From Streptomyces vietnamensis (GTDB lineage: Bacteria > Actinomycetota > Actinomycetes > Streptomycetales > Streptomycetaceae), in the NCBI RefSeq assembly GCF_000830005.1, contig NZ_CP010407.1:8072001-8136000 (forward strand): a DNA stretch of 64,000 bases, read 5' to 3'. The notes below the pieces were generated by a model that was not told the origin of the DNA, did no database searches, and saw only the letters and a program-made list of their open reading frames with translations. The position numbers and the translations under genes are program-made. Numbering within the stretch: position 1 is the first letter of the stretch; the number at the start of each line of letters is the position of its first letter. Below are positions 51,085 through 59,970 of this stretch, in pieces.

Positions 51085-51120
51085 CGATTGGTTCTACGTC
51101 CGATTGGCGAGCGCTGTCAA
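51085..51120 (-). promoter_or_regulatory. ptsH promoter with direct repeats for a FruR-type repressor
   Basis: On the minus strand -35 TTGACA (51120-51115) and -10 TAGAAC (51096-51091) are 18 bp apart. Two direct copies of CCAATCG (51107-51101 and 51091-51085), 16 bp apart, lie in the spacer and at the start side of the -10. Direct repeats of this kind are typical DeoR-family sites, so FruR repression is likely. Confidence 0.72.
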
Positions 51121-51138
51121 CACATTCGGGCAAACCCA

Positions 51139-51175
51139 AAGAGGGGCTCCATGCCCCTGCGGCCTCTTGCTTTTT
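51139..51175 (+). terminator. hairpin with T-run upstream of fruR
   Basis: AAGAGG (51139-51144) can pair with CCTCTT (51163-51168), with an inner GGGGC/GCCCC stem, followed by GCTTTTT (51169-51175). It looks like an intrinsic terminator on the plus strand, with no plus gene upstream. It may insulate the fruR promoter from transcripts starting further left, or act on a longer fruR leader. Confidence 0.5.
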
Positions 51176-51194
51176 CGGCTGGAGGGCGTATGGT
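51167..51194 (+). promoter_or_regulatory. candidate fruR promoter
   Basis: TTGCTT (51167-51172) and TATGGT (51189-51194) with a 16-bp spacer; transcript would begin near 51201, 40 bp before the fruR start used here. It lies 50-75 bp right of the ptsH promoter. Confidence 0.5.
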
Positions 51195-51240
51195 CGGCCT
51201 GAATCAAGCGTGAACAGACATGAAACGGACCCAATCCCAC

Positions 51241-52002
51241 ATGTACGCACCCGAGCGGCAGCAAGAGATCCTCCGCCTCGCCCAGGAGCAGGGCAGGGTG
51301 GACGTGCCGACACTGGCCGAGGACTTCGGCGTCACGCAGGAGACCATCCGGCGTGACCTGAGCGCCCTCGACCGGGCAGGTCTGCTGCACCGGGTGCACG
51401 GCGGCGCGCTGCCCGCCGGCGCGCTGCACCTGGAGCCCGGTCTGGCCGAACGGGACTCCACGGCCGCGGCCGAGAAGGAACGCATCGCCAAGGCGGCCCT
51501 CGACCTGCTGCCCACGGAGGGCAGCGTGATCCTCGACGCCGGGACGACCGTCTCCCGACTGGCCGGGCTGCTGCCCGCCGACTGCACGCTCACCGTCGTC
51601 ACCAACGCGCTCCCGGTCGCCGCCCGGCTGGCCGACCGCCCCGGGCTCACCCTCCACCTCGTGGGCGGCCGGCTGCGCCACCGCACCCAGGCCGCCGTCG
51701 ACGCGTGGGCACTGCGTGACCTGGCGGACGTCCACGCGGACGTCGCGGTGGTCGCCACCAACGGCTTCTCCCCGGAGGGCGGCCTCTCGACGCCGGACCT
51801 CGCCGAGGCAGCCGTCAAACGGGCCATGCTCACCGGCGCCCGGCGGGTCGTCCTGGTGGCCGACTCCTCCAAGTACGGCGCCCGCCACTTCGCCCGCTTC
51901 GGCTCGCTGGACCAGGTGGACGTGCTGATCACGGACACCGGGCTGACGGACGAGCAGGCCGCCGAGATCGAGAACCACGGACCGGAAGTCATCCGCGCAT
52001 GA
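51241..52002 (+). CDS. fruR: DeoR/GlpR family fructose operon regulator
   Basis: A 253-residue repressor. The helix-turn-helix is APERQQEILRLAQEQGRVDV followed by TQETIRRDLSALDRAGLLHR, a DeoR hallmark. The sugar-phosphate-binding domain has ILDAGTTVSRLAGLLP near 92 and VVATNGFSPEGGLSTPDLAE near 165. The start MYAPERQQ at 51241 matches streptomycete FruR; an ATG at 51220 would add seven residues and neither has a clear Shine-Dalgarno site. It is coupled by ATGA to fruK. Fructose-1-phosphate as inducer is known for related regulators and is inferred here. Confidence 0.9.
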   Translation: MYAPERQQEILRLAQEQGRVDVPTLAEDFGVTQETIRRDLSALDRAGLLHRVHGGALPAGALHLEPGLAERDSTAAAEKERIAKAALDLLPTEGSVILDAGTTVSRLAGLLPADCTLTVVTNALPVAARLADRPGLTLHLVGGRLRHRTQAAVDAWALRDLADVHADVAVVATNGFSPEGGLSTPDLAEAAVKRAMLTGARRVVLVADSSKYGARHFARFGSLDQVDVLITDTGLTDEQAAEIENHGPEVIRA

Positions 52003-52958
52003 TCGTCACCATCACCCCGAACCCCAGCCTCGACCGCACCTACGAACTGGGAAGCCTCGTCCCGGGCGAGGTCAACCGGGCCTCGCACGACCGGCTCGAT
52101 CCGGGCGGCAAGGGCGTCAACGTCTCCCGCGCCCTCACGGCCGCGGGCCACCGCACCAGCGCGGTCCTTCCGCTGGGCGGCCTCTCCGGGCAACTGCTCG
52201 CCGACCTGCTGCGCCGCCAGGGCATCGACGTCGCGGCGGTCACGATCTCGGGCGACACCCGGATCAACGTCTCGATCGCCGAGGACGGCGGCAGCCTCAC
52301 GAAGATCAACGCCATGGGCCCCGAGCTCAGCGCCGCCGAGTCGGCCGCACTGCTCGCGCTCGTCCGCGACGCCCAGAAGACCGGACGGGGCACCGGGAGC
52401 GACGTGGCCTGGCTGGCCTGCTGCGGCAGCCTGCCGCGCGGCCTCGCACCCGAGTGGTACGCGGAGGTGGTCGCCCAGGTGCACTCGGGAGGCGCCCGGA
52501 TCGCCCTCGACACCTCCGGTCCCGCGCTGCTCGCCGCGCTCTCGGCCCGCCCCGACGTGGTCAAGCCCAACCGGGAGGAACTCGCGGAGGCCGTGGGCCG
52601 CCCGGTCCACACCGTCGGCGACGCCGTCCACGCGGCCGGGGAGCTGCGCGAGCGCGGCGCCCAGCAGGTCCTCGCCAGCCTCGGTGCGGACGGGATGCTG
52701 CTCGTCGCCGAGGAGGGAAGCTGGTACGGCAGCGCACCGGTCGCCGCCGTCCGCAGCGACGTGGGGGCGGGTGACGCCTCGCTCGCGGGCTTCCTCGGCG
52801 CCGGCGGCACCGGCCCCGAGGCCCTCGTGGCGGCCCTGGCGCACGGCGCCGCCGCCGTACAACTGCCGGGGAGCGTCATGCCGACCCCGGCCGATCTGGA
52901 CCCGGCCGCGGTGGTCGTGACGGCGGACCTCCCGCTCGACCGACCGCTCCGCGGTTGA
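51999..52958 (+). CDS. fruK: 1-phosphofructokinase
   Basis: A 319-residue PfkB-family kinase that makes fructose-1,6-bisphosphate from fructose-1-phosphate. N-terminal ITPNPSLDRTYEL and DPGGKGVNVSRALTAAGH are the family sugar-site motifs. C-terminal DVGAGDASLAGFLG contains the catalytic Asp and anion hole of PfkB, with Ala in place of the more usual Ser after GD. It overlaps fruR by 4 bp and precedes fruA, so the product of the PTS is handled directly by its operon partner. Confidence 0.95.
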   Translation: MIVTITPNPSLDRTYELGSLVPGEVNRASHDRLDPGGKGVNVSRALTAAGHRTSAVLPLGGLSGQLLADLLRRQGIDVAAVTISGDTRINVSIAEDGGSLTKINAMGPELSAAESAALLALVRDAQKTGRGTGSDVAWLACCGSLPRGLAPEWYAEVVAQVHSGGARIALDTSGPALLAALSARPDVVKPNREELAEAVGRPVHTVGDAVHAAGELRERGAQQVLASLGADGMLLVAEEGSWYGSAPVAAVRSDVGAGDASLAGFLGAGGTGPEALVAALAHGAAAVQLPGSVMPTPADLDPAAVVVTADLPLDRPLRG

Positions 52959-53079
52959 GAACGGCCTCCTGAAGGCGGCGTCGTCCGCCGGAGGCAGCAC
53001 GCCCGACCGTGTGGGACGGAAGGGCACCGATTCCCGGGGGCAAGGGACACTGTCAGGAACCAGTCGAAGGATCGACACG

Positions 53080-55143
53080 ATGAGCGACACGATGAGCGAG
53101 ACCGGCGGGCTGATCACACCCGCACTCGTCGATCTCTACCTCGCCCCCGAGGACAAGAACGAAGCCCTCCGCGTCCTCGCCCAGCGGCTGGTCGCCGAGG
53201 GCCGGGTCACCGACCTCGACGGCTTCCTCGCCGACGTCGCCGCCCGCGAGGCCCAGGCCCCGACCGGGATGGGCGACGGGATCGGCATCCCGCACTGCCG
53301 ATCACCCCACGTCACGCGGCCGAGCCTCGCCTTCGGCCGCAGCGCCAGGGGCGTGGACTTCGACGCCCCGGACGGACGGCCCGCCGACCTGATCTTCATG
53401 ATCGCGGCACCGGCCGGTGCGGACGACACCCATCTGCAGATCCTCGCCGCGCTGGCCCGCCGCCTCATGGACCCCGCTTTCACCGGCGCCCTGCGCGACG
53501 CCGAGAGCCCGAGCGCGGTCGCGGCGCGGATCAACGGCGAGGAGGCGCCGACCGCGGCTCCCGAGACGACCGCCACTACGGAGACGGCCGCCGCTACGGA
53601 GACGGCCGAGGCTCCCGAGACGGACACCGCTCTCGAGACGGACGCCGTCGACGGCGGCCTTCGGTTCGTCGCGGTGACCTCCTGCCCGACCGGCATCGCC
53701 CACACCTACATGGCCGCCAAGGCCCTGGAACTGGCCGCCGCCCGGGCGGGCGCGCGGATCCAGGTCGAGACCCAGGGCTCGGCCGGGACGACGCCGCTCG
53801 ACCCCGAGGCGATCGCGGCGGCCGACGCGGTGATCTTCGCCCATGACGTGGAGGTCCGGGACCGGGCCCGCTTCGCCGGCAAGCCGACCGTGGACGTGGG
53901 CGTCAAGGCCGGGGTCAACCGCGCCGACGACCTGATCGCGCAGGCCGCCGCGCTGGTCGCCGACGCCGATGGCGGCGCACGTCCCGCCACCGCCCACCCC
54001 CCGGTCGCCGCGCCGAGCGCACCTGCGGGCGAGCACTGGGCGCAGCGGCTGCGCACGTACCTGATGACGGGCGTCAGCTACATGATCCCGTTCGTCGCGG
54101 CCGGGGGTCTGCTGATCGCGCTCGCCTTCGCGATAGGCGGCTACCAGATCGCCTCCGCGCCGTCCGTGCTCGGCCACTTCGACTGGACCTCCTCGCACAG
54201 CTGGGCGGCGATGCTGTTCCAGACCGGCAAGACCTCCTTCGGCTTCCTGGTCCCGGTCCTCTCCGGGTACGTCGCCTGGGCGATCGCGGACCGGGCGGCA
54301 CTGGCCGCCGGCATCGCCGGCGGTGCCGTCTCGGTGGCGGTCGGCGCGGGCTTCCTCGGTGGCATCGTGTCGGGCCTGGCCGCGGGCTTCCTGGTGCTGT
54401 GGATGATCCGCTGGAACGTGCCCCGGGCGATCAGGGGCATCATGCCGGTCGTGGTGATCCCGCTGCTGTCGGTGGCCGCGGTCGGCTTCCTCATGTTCGT
54501 GGTGGTCGGCTCGCCGATCGCCTCGGCGATGAACGGCCTGACCGACTGGCTGAACGGCCTCTCCGGCTCCAACGCGATCCTGCTCGGCGTGCTGCTCGGC
54601 GCGATGATGGCCTTCGACATGGGCGGTCCGCTCAACAAGGTCGCCTACACCTTCGCGGCCGGTGTGCTCACCACCGCGGGTGCCGCCCCGGACGCCGGCA
54701 GCCTCAAGGTGATGGCTGCCGTGATGGCCGCCGGCATGACTCCGCCGCTGGGCCTGGCCCTGGCGACCGTCGTCCGGCGCAGGCTGTTCACTCCCGAGGA
54801 GCGGGAGAACGGGAAGGCCGCCTGGGTGCTCGGCGCCTCGTTCATCACCGAAGGCGCGATCCCGTTCGCGGCGGCCGACCCGCTGCGGGTCATCCCGGCG
54901 AGCATCGCCGGCAGCATGACCGCCGGTGGCCTGGTGATGGCCTTCGGCTCCACCCTGCGTGCCCCGCACGGCGGCATCTGGGTGCTCCCGCTGATCGGCA
55001 GCCCGTTCCTGTACCTGGTCGCGGTCGCGGCGGGCACGGTGGTCACCGCGGCGTTGGTGGTGCTGCTCAAGGGGATGCGGAAGTCCGCCGCCCCGGCGGC
55101 CTCCGCCTCCTCCATCGCCGGGAAGCAGCCGGCCGCCGTCTGA
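53080..55143 (+). CDS. fruA: fructose-specific PTS enzyme IIABC
   Basis: A 687-residue single-chain permease. The IIA domain has His72 in GIGIPHCRSPHV, a Thr/Glu-rich linker runs from 155 to 193, the IIB domain has Cys202 in VAVTSCPTGIAHTYMA, and the IIC membrane domain starts near 330 (LMTGVSYMIPFVAAGGLLIA) with about nine helices. It imports fructose and releases fructose-1-phosphate. GAAGGA is 8 bp before the ATG at 53080; a second ATG is at 53092. It is 121 bp after fruK and ends before a strong terminator. Confidence 0.95.
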   Translation: MSDTMSETGGLITPALVDLYLAPEDKNEALRVLAQRLVAEGRVTDLDGFLADVAAREAQAPTGMGDGIGIPHCRSPHVTRPSLAFGRSARGVDFDAPDGRPADLIFMIAAPAGADDTHLQILAALARRLMDPAFTGALRDAESPSAVAARINGEEAPTAAPETTATTETAAATETAEAPETDTALETDAVDGGLRFVAVTSCPTGIAHTYMAAKALELAAARAGARIQVETQGSAGTTPLDPEAIAAADAVIFAHDVEVRDRARFAGKPTVDVGVKAGVNRADDLIAQAAALVADADGGARPATAHPPVAAPSAPAGEHWAQRLRTYLMTGVSYMIPFVAAGGLLIALAFAIGGYQIASAPSVLGHFDWTSSHSWAAMLFQTGKTSFGFLVPVLSGYVAWAIADRAALAAGIAGGAVSVAVGAGFLGGIVSGLAAGFLVLWMIRWNVPRAIRGIMPVVVIPLLSVAAVGFLMFVVVGSPIASAMNGLTDWLNGLSGSNAILLGVLLGAMMAFDMGGPLNKVAYTFAAGVLTTAGAAPDAGSLKVMAAVMAAGMTPPLGLALATVVRRRLFTPEERENGKAAWVLGASFITEGAIPFAAADPLRVIPASIAGSMTAGGLVMAFGSTLRAPHGGIWVLPLIGSPFLYLVAVAAGTVVTAALVVLLKGMRKSAAPAASASSIAGKQPAAV

Positions 55144-55232
55144 CCCGGCGGCTCACGGGGGCGTCCCGCACGTCCCCCCGGCCGGCATCCGCGAGGCGGA
55201 CCTGCCCTTCCCGGTCTGAACGGGCCCCGACA

Positions 55233-55272
55233 CGAGGCCCCGCGCGCCACCGCATGGGCGCGCGGGGCCTCG
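55233..55272. terminator. fruA/xylA bidirectional terminator
   Basis: Perfect 16-bp stem CGAGGCCCCGCGCGCC (55233-55248) with GGCGCGCGGGGCCTCG (55257-55272), 8-base loop, followed on the plus strand by CCCCTTTT. It separates the convergent fruA and xylA genes. Confidence 0.9.
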
Positions 55273-55314
55273 CCCCTTTTCTCACCGCCGTGGGACGAGG
55301 CGGGCGATCTCCGG

Positions 55315-56487
55315 TCAGCGGGCGCCGAGGAGGTGTTCGAGGGCCAGCTGGTCCAGCTGCTCGAAGGCCATGCCGCGCCCGGCGGCGGCCTCGACGTCGA
55401 ACTCCTCGAAGGCGGAGCTGTCCGCGAGGAGCCCGGTCAGGCCGTCCTCCGCGGTGGGGAGGGCGAGCTCGGGAAGCCGGGAGGCGGCGAGCGCGGCCTG
55501 CACCTCCGGGTCGGACCGGAAGGCACGGGAGCGCTCGGCCAGCAGCAGGTAGTTGCGCATGCAGCCGGCCGCCGAGGCCCAGACGCCGTCGAAGTCCTCG
55601 GTGCGCGGCGGCTTGAAGTCGAAGTGGCGCGGGCCGTCGTAGCCGGCCGACTCGAGGAGGTCGACCAGCCAGAAGGCCTGCCGGAGGTCTCCCGCGCCGA
55701 AGCGCAGGTCCTGGTCGTACTTGATGCCGGACTGGCCGTTGAGGTCGATGTGGAACAGCTTGTCGTGCCACAGGGCCTGGGCGATGCCGTGCGGGAAGTT
55801 GAGCCCGGCCATCTGCTCGTGGCCCACCTCCGGGTTGACACCGACCCGCTCGGGGCGCTCCAGCTCGTTGATGAACGCCAGGGCGTGGCCGACCGTGGGC
55901 AGCAGGATGTCGCCGCGCGGCTCGTTGGGCTTGGGCTCGATCGCGAACCGCAGGTCGTAGCCCTGCTCCTCGACGTACTCGCCCAGCAGGTCGAAGGCCT
56001 CCTTCAGCCGGTCGAGCGCGGTGCGCACGTCCTTGGCCGCGCCGGACTCCGCGCCCTCGCGACCGCCCCAGGCGACGTAGACCGAGGCGCCGAGCTCCAC
56101 GGCCAGGTCGATGTTGCGGATCGTCTTGCGCAGCGCGTAGCGCCGTACGTCGCGGTCGTTGGCGGTGAAGGCGCCGTCCTTGAAGACGGGGTGGGTGAAC
56201 AGGTTGGTGGTCGCCATCGGGACCTTGAGACCGGCGCCGTCCAGCGCGGCGCGGAAGCGCTTGACGGTCTCCTCGCGCGTGGCGTCGCCCGCGCCGAAGG
56301 GGATCAGGTCGTCGTCGTGGAAGGTGACGCCGTAGGCGCCGAGTTCGGCCAGTCGCTGCACGGTCTCGACCGGGTCGAGGGCGGGGCGCGTCGCGTCGCC
56401 GAAGGGGTCGCGCCCCTGCCAGCCGACGGTCCACAGGCCGAAGGTGAACTTGTGCGCGGGGGTGGGGACGAGCGGGGCGCTGGACAT
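55315..56487 (-). CDS. xylA: xylose isomerase
   Basis: A 390-residue TIM-barrel isomerase that turns D-xylose into D-xylulose (and glucose into fructose) with two divalent metals. [19 protein letters not shown], the catalytic His57 in VTFHDDDL, and [12 protein letters not shown] with the metal Glu are all present, as is [16 protein letters not shown]. It is nearly the size of the well-known Streptomyces enzyme (388). ATG at 56487 fits the family N-terminus; an ATG at 56526 would add 13 residues and lies in the promoter. It is divergent from xylB-xylR across an operator. Confidence 0.96.
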   Translation of the reverse strand: MSSAPLVPTPAHKFTFGLWTVGWQGRDPFGDATRPALDPVETVQRLAELGAYGVTFHDDDLIPFGAGDATREETVKRFRAALDGAGLKVPMATTNLFTHPVFKDGAFTANDRDVRRYALRKTIRNIDLAVELGASVYVAWGGREGAESGAAKDVRTALDRLKEAFDLLGEYVEEQGYDLRFAIEPKPNEPRGDILLPTVGHALAFINELERPERVGVNPEVGHEQMAGLNFPHGIAQALWHDKLFHIDLNGQSGIKYDQDLRFGAGDLRQAFWLVDLLESAGYDGPRHFDFKPPRTEDFDGVWASAAGCMRNYLLLAERSRAFRSDPEVQAALAASRLPELALPTAEDGLTGLLADSSAFEEFDVEAAAGRGMAFEQLDQLALEHLLGAR

Positions 56488-56519
56488 GGAGCGGCTCCGG
56501 ATCCGTGTCGAGGGGGTGT

Positions 56520-56546
56520 TTGTCATGGCACTTAACAAATTAGTAT
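56520..56546. promoter_or_regulatory. xylA-xylB divergent promoter/operator
   Basis: An A+T-rich island in GC-rich DNA. ACTTAACAAATTAGT (56530-56544) is an imperfect palindrome (ACTnAA-N3-TTnAGT) like ROK-family XylR sites. On the plus strand TTGTCA (56520-56525) and TAGTAT (56541-56546) could be -35 and -10 at a short 15-bp spacing. It lies 32 bp from xylA and 39 bp from xylB. Confidence 0.62.
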
Positions 56547-56583
56547 GCGGGGACGTCAGAAGGAACCCCCAGGGGAGGAACGC

Positions 56584-58014
56584 ATGACCGAGCAGCGTGT
56601 CGTGATCGGCGTCGACAGCTCGACCCAGTCCACCAAGGCCCTCGCCGTCGACATCGACACGGGCGCGGTCCTGGGCGAGGGACGCGCCCCGCACACCGTC
56701 AGCACGGGAGCCGGCCGCGAGAGCGATCCCGAGCAGTGGTGGCGGGCGTTCGAGGAGGCCGCCGTGCGGACGGGCTGGGCCGAGCGCGCGGCCGCCGTCT
56801 CGATCGCCGGCCAGCAGCACGGCCTCGTCACCCTCGACGCGGCCGGAGCGCCGGTCCGCCCCGCGCTGCTGTGGAACGACGTCCGGTCCGCCCCCCAGGC
56901 CGCCGAGCTGAGGGCCGCACTCGGCCCGGCGGAGCTCGTCCACCGCACCGGCAGCCTCCCGACCGCCGCCTTCACCGCCCCCAAATGGGCCTGGCTGCGC
57001 GCCAACGAGCCCGCCGCGGCCGACCGCGTCGCCGCCGTCCGCCTCCCGCACGACTTCCTGACCGAGCGGCTGACCGGGGAGGCGGTGACCGATCGCGGAG
57101 ACGCGTCGGGCACCGGCTGGTGGGGCCCGGACGGCTACGACAAGGACGTCCTCGACCGCATCGGCCTCGACCCGGCCCTGCTGCCGCAGGTCCTCGCGCC
57201 GGGCGCGCCGGCCGGCGCGGTCCGCCCGGGGACGGCGCTGCGCGAGGGGACACCGGTGGCCGCCGGAACCGGCGACAACATGGCCGCCGCCCTCGGTCTC
57301 GGCCTGCGGCCCGGGCAGCCGGTGCTCAGCCTCGGCACCTCCGGGACGGTCTACGCCGTCGGCAGGACCCGGCCGGTGGACCCGAGCGGGACGGTCGCGG
57401 GCTTCGCCGACGCCCTCGGCGGCTGGCTGCCGCTCGCCTGCACGCTGAACTGCACCCTCGCCGTCGACCGCTTCGCCGCCCTCCTCGGACGCGGGCGCGA
57501 GGAGGTCGAGGACGGTGGTTCCGCGGTGGTGCTGCCCTACCTGGACGGTGAGCGCACACCGGATCTCCCGGCCGCCTCCGGACTGGTCCACGGACTGCGC
57601 CACGACACCACACCGGGGCAGCTGCTCCAAGCCGCCTACGACGGCGCCGCCCACGCCCTGCTCACCGCCCTGGACGACGTCCTGCGCGCGGGCGGCGAGG
57701 ACCCGGCGGGTGACGAGCCGCTGCTGCTGATCGGCGGCGGCGCCCGCGGCCGCGCCTGGCAGCGGACCGTCCTGCGGCTCTCGGGCCGGGCCGTCCGGGT
57801 GCCCGACGCGCAGGAACTGGTCGCGCTCGGCGCGGCCGCCCAGGCCGCCGCACTGCTCACCGGCGAGCCCGCCGACGCGGTGGCACGCCGGTGGCGCACC
57901 GCCGAGGGCCCGGTCCTCGAGCCCGTGCCACGGGACACGGACGCACTCGAACGGATCGGCGATACCCTGCGTCGGGCCGGGGCCTTGCAGGGAGCCCCGG
58001 CCGAGGACCGGTAA
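56584..58014 (+). CDS. xylB: xylulokinase
   Basis: A 476-residue FGGY-family kinase that phosphorylates D-xylulose. The N-terminal ATPase motif is [15 protein letters not shown], with [13 protein letters not shown] near 75. [20 protein letters not shown] near 230 includes the catalytic Asp, and [12 protein letters not shown] and [14 protein letters not shown] are the later nucleotide-site motifs. GGGGAGGAA lies before the ATG at 56584. It is followed by xylR 29 bp on. Together with xylA it brings xylose to xylulose-5-phosphate. Confidence 0.95.
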   Translation: MTEQRVVIGVDSSTQSTKALAVDIDTGAVLGEGRAPHTVSTGAGRESDPEQWWRAFEEAAVRTGWAERAAAVSIAGQQHGLVTLDAAGAPVRPALLWNDVRSAPQAAELRAALGPAELVHRTGSLPTAAFTAPKWAWLRANEPAAADRVAAVRLPHDFLTERLTGEAVTDRGDASGTGWWGPDGYDKDVLDRIGLDPALLPQVLAPGAPAGAVRPGTALREGTPVAAGTGDNMAAALGLGLRPGQPVLSLGTSGTVYAVGRTRPVDPSGTVAGFADALGGWLPLACTLNCTLAVDRFAALLGRGREEVEDGGSAVVLPYLDGERTPDLPAASGLVHGLRHDTTPGQLLQAAYDGAAHALLTALDDVLRAGGEDPAGDEPLLLIGGGARGRAWQRTVLRLSGRAVRVPDAQELVALGAAAQAAALLTGEPADAVARRWRTAEGPVLEPVPRDTDALERIGDTLRRAGALQGAPAEDR

Positions 58015-58043
58015 GAGGACCGGACTTTAAGAGGGGCGTACGC

Positions 58044-59276
58044 GTGGCAGTGGTCGGCAGAGCGGGGAACGGCCGGGGGAGCGGGCCCGCATCGCAACAG
58101 GACATGCGGCGGCGGAACCTCTCGGTGGTCCTCGGCGCGGTCGCCGCGCACGGCCCGCTCACCCGCCCGCTGTCCCGCGCGGACGTCGCCGCACGCGTCG
58201 GCCTGACCAGGGCGGCCGTCTCCTCGCTGGTCGACGAACTGATCGGGCGGGGTGCGCTGACCGAGGCGGAGACCGCGCCCGACGGACGGGTCGGCCGCCC
58301 CGGACGCGCGCTGTCGGTGAGTGACCGGGGCCCCGCGGGCCTCGGTCTGGAGATCGGGGTCACGCACCTCGGCGCGTGCGTCGTGGACCTGCGCGGAGAA
58401 CCCCGGGTGTGGCGCCGTGCGGAACGGGCGAACGCCGGGCGTCCGGCAGGGCAGGTGCTGGCGGAGATCGCCGCGCTGGCCGCCGAGGCGGAGGCCGAGG
58501 CCCGCGACCTCGGGCTGCGCGTCGAGGGCCGGGTCCTGGCCGTGCCCGGGGTGGTGCCGAACGAAGCGGTCGGACGGATCGAGCGCGCACCCAACCTCGA
58601 CTGGCGCTCCGTCGGCGTCGCCGACCACTGGCCCGACCAGGACACCGTGCCCGAGCCGGAGAACGAGGCCAACCTCGGGGCCCTGGCCGAGTACTGGAAC
58701 GCCGAGCAGGCCGAGGAGACCTTCGTGCACGTCTCCGCGGAGGCCGGGATCGGTGCCGCCCTGGTCATCGACGGGCAGTTGTTCCGGGGCGTCCGAGGCT
58801 TCGCCGGCGAACTCGGCCACATCCCCGTCTACCCCGACGGAGTCCGGTGCGCCTGCGGCGCGCGCGGTTGCCTGGAGCAGTACGCGGGCCAGGCGGCCGT
58901 GCTGCGCGAGGCCGGCCTGGAGCAGCACGGCCGGCAGGGCGACCCGGTCGCCCTGCTGGCCGAACGGGCGGGTGCCGGGCACGCCCCGACCCTGGCGGCG
59001 CTCGACCGCGCGGGCCGCGCCCTGGGCCTCGCCCTCGCGTCCGCCGTCGACCTCATCGACCCGGACGGACTCGTCCTCGGCGGCATCTACGCCGAACTGG
59101 CCGAGTGGCTGCTGCCGTCCGTCCGTGCCGAACTGGCCGACCGGGTCAGGGTCCGGCCCTGGGCCCCGGAGGCGCTGCGCCCGTCCGCCCTGGGGCGGCG
59201 CGGACCCGTGCTCGGTGCCGCGCAGACCACGATCCGCCGGATCATGGCGGACCCCACCCTGCTCCCGGCGGGGTGA
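58044..59276 (+). CDS. xylR: ROK family xylose operon regulator
   Basis: A 410-residue repressor. The N-terminal winged helix has LSRADVAARVGLTRAAVSSL near 54. The ROK sugar-kinase-like domain has VSAEAGIGAALVIDGQLFRG near 230 and the zinc/His motif GELGHIPVYPDGVRCACGAR followed by GCLEQYAG near 257. GTG at 58044 with GAGGGG 8 bp upstream is used. Its position after xylB and the operator at 56530 support autorepression relieved by xylose. The ligand is inferred. Confidence 0.9.
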   Translation: MAVVGRAGNGRGSGPASQQDMRRRNLSVVLGAVAAHGPLTRPLSRADVAARVGLTRAAVSSLVDELIGRGALTEAETAPDGRVGRPGRALSVSDRGPAGLGLEIGVTHLGACVVDLRGEPRVWRRAERANAGRPAGQVLAEIAALAAEAEAEARDLGLRVEGRVLAVPGVVPNEAVGRIERAPNLDWRSVGVADHWPDQDTVPEPENEANLGALAEYWNAEQAEETFVHVSAEAGIGAALVIDGQLFRGVRGFAGELGHIPVYPDGVRCACGARGCLEQYAGQAAVLREAGLEQHGRQGDPVALLAERAGAGHAPTLAALDRAGRALGLALASAVDLIDPDGLVLGGIYAELAEWLLPSVRAELADRVRVRPWAPEALRPSALGRRGPVLGAAQTTIRRIMADPTLLPAG

Positions 59277-59318
59277 CCCGCGGCCCGAGCGCGAAGGCCC
59301 GCCCGTCCTGACCGACCA

Positions 59319-59340
59319 CGAGGGCCGGTCGCGGCCCTCG
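59319..59340 (+). terminator. candidate xylR terminator
   Basis: 8-bp stem CGAGGGCC (59319-59326) with GGCCCTCG (59333-59340) and a 6-base loop, 42 bp after the xylR stop. Confidence 0.6.
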
Positions 59341-59371
59341 GAGTCCCCGGCGATGCGCGGTGCTTACGGGT

Positions 59372-59389
59372 CCGCCTGTCGGCAGGCGG
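59372..59389 (-). terminator. candidate universal-stress-protein gene terminator
   Basis: 7-bp stem CCGCCTG (59372-59378) with CAGGCGG (59383-59389), 4-base loop TCGG, lying 58 bp beyond the stop of the minus-strand gene. Weak stem; it may also serve xylR. Confidence 0.5.
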
Positions 59390-59447
59390 CCGGTACCGGC
59401 TCTCCGGCCCGGACCCGGACACCGGGCACTGCTGAACGGGCGCGCCG

Positions 59448-59936
59448 CTACGGCCGGTCGGGCGGGGGAGGGATCGTGGCCGTGTCCGGTGCCGGTTCCG
59501 GCCAGACGAGCAGTACGGGACACGGCGCGTGGTCGACGACGAAACGGGTCGCGGGGCCGAGGCTGTGCGGTCCGAGGCGGGTGCGGTCGCCGTCGCGCGC
59601 GAGGACGAGCAGCTCGGCGCCCTCGGCCGCTGCGACGACCTCGCGCTCGACGCGTCCGGTGCGCTCCACGTGGGCGCAGGGCCGGCCGAGACGGTCGGCC
59701 GCGGCGTCCAGGAGGTGCTGGGCGGAGGCCGCCGCCAGGGTCTCCACCCGGGTGCCGGGGTCCCTCTCGGGATGGCCGCGGCCGAGCAGCCCGGCGAACG
59801 CGCCGTGCGCGACGCCCGGCACCTCCTCGCCGCTGACGTGCAGCAGGACGATCTCCGCGCCCTGCGGCGCGTGCGCGCGGGCGGCGTCGACACAGGCGGG
59901 CCAGGTGCCTTCGGTGATCCAGACGACGACGGTCAC
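59448..59936 (-). CDS. universal stress protein family
   Basis: A 162-residue single-domain protein. N-terminal TVVVWITEGTWPACVDAARA leads to EIVLLHVSGEEVPGVA, and the C-terminal strand is RFVVDHAPCPVLLVW, the usual USP ending. The ATP loop G-x2-G-x9-G-S/T is only partly kept (ARDGDRTRLGPHSLGPATRF), so nucleotide binding is uncertain. Start GTG at 59936. It lies 34 bp after the transporter gene on the same strand and may be co-transcribed with it. The function is unknown. Confidence 0.8.
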   Translation of the reverse strand: MTVVVWITEGTWPACVDAARAHAPQGAEIVLLHVSGEEVPGVAHGAFAGLLGRGHPERDPGTRVETLAAASAQHLLDAAADRLGRPCAHVERTGRVEREVVAAAEGAELLVLARDGDRTRLGPHSLGPATRFVVDHAPCPVLLVWPEPAPDTATIPPPPDRP

Positions 59937-59970
59937 GGGCTCGTCCTCCTCCTCGAGGTCGGCGTGCTCC

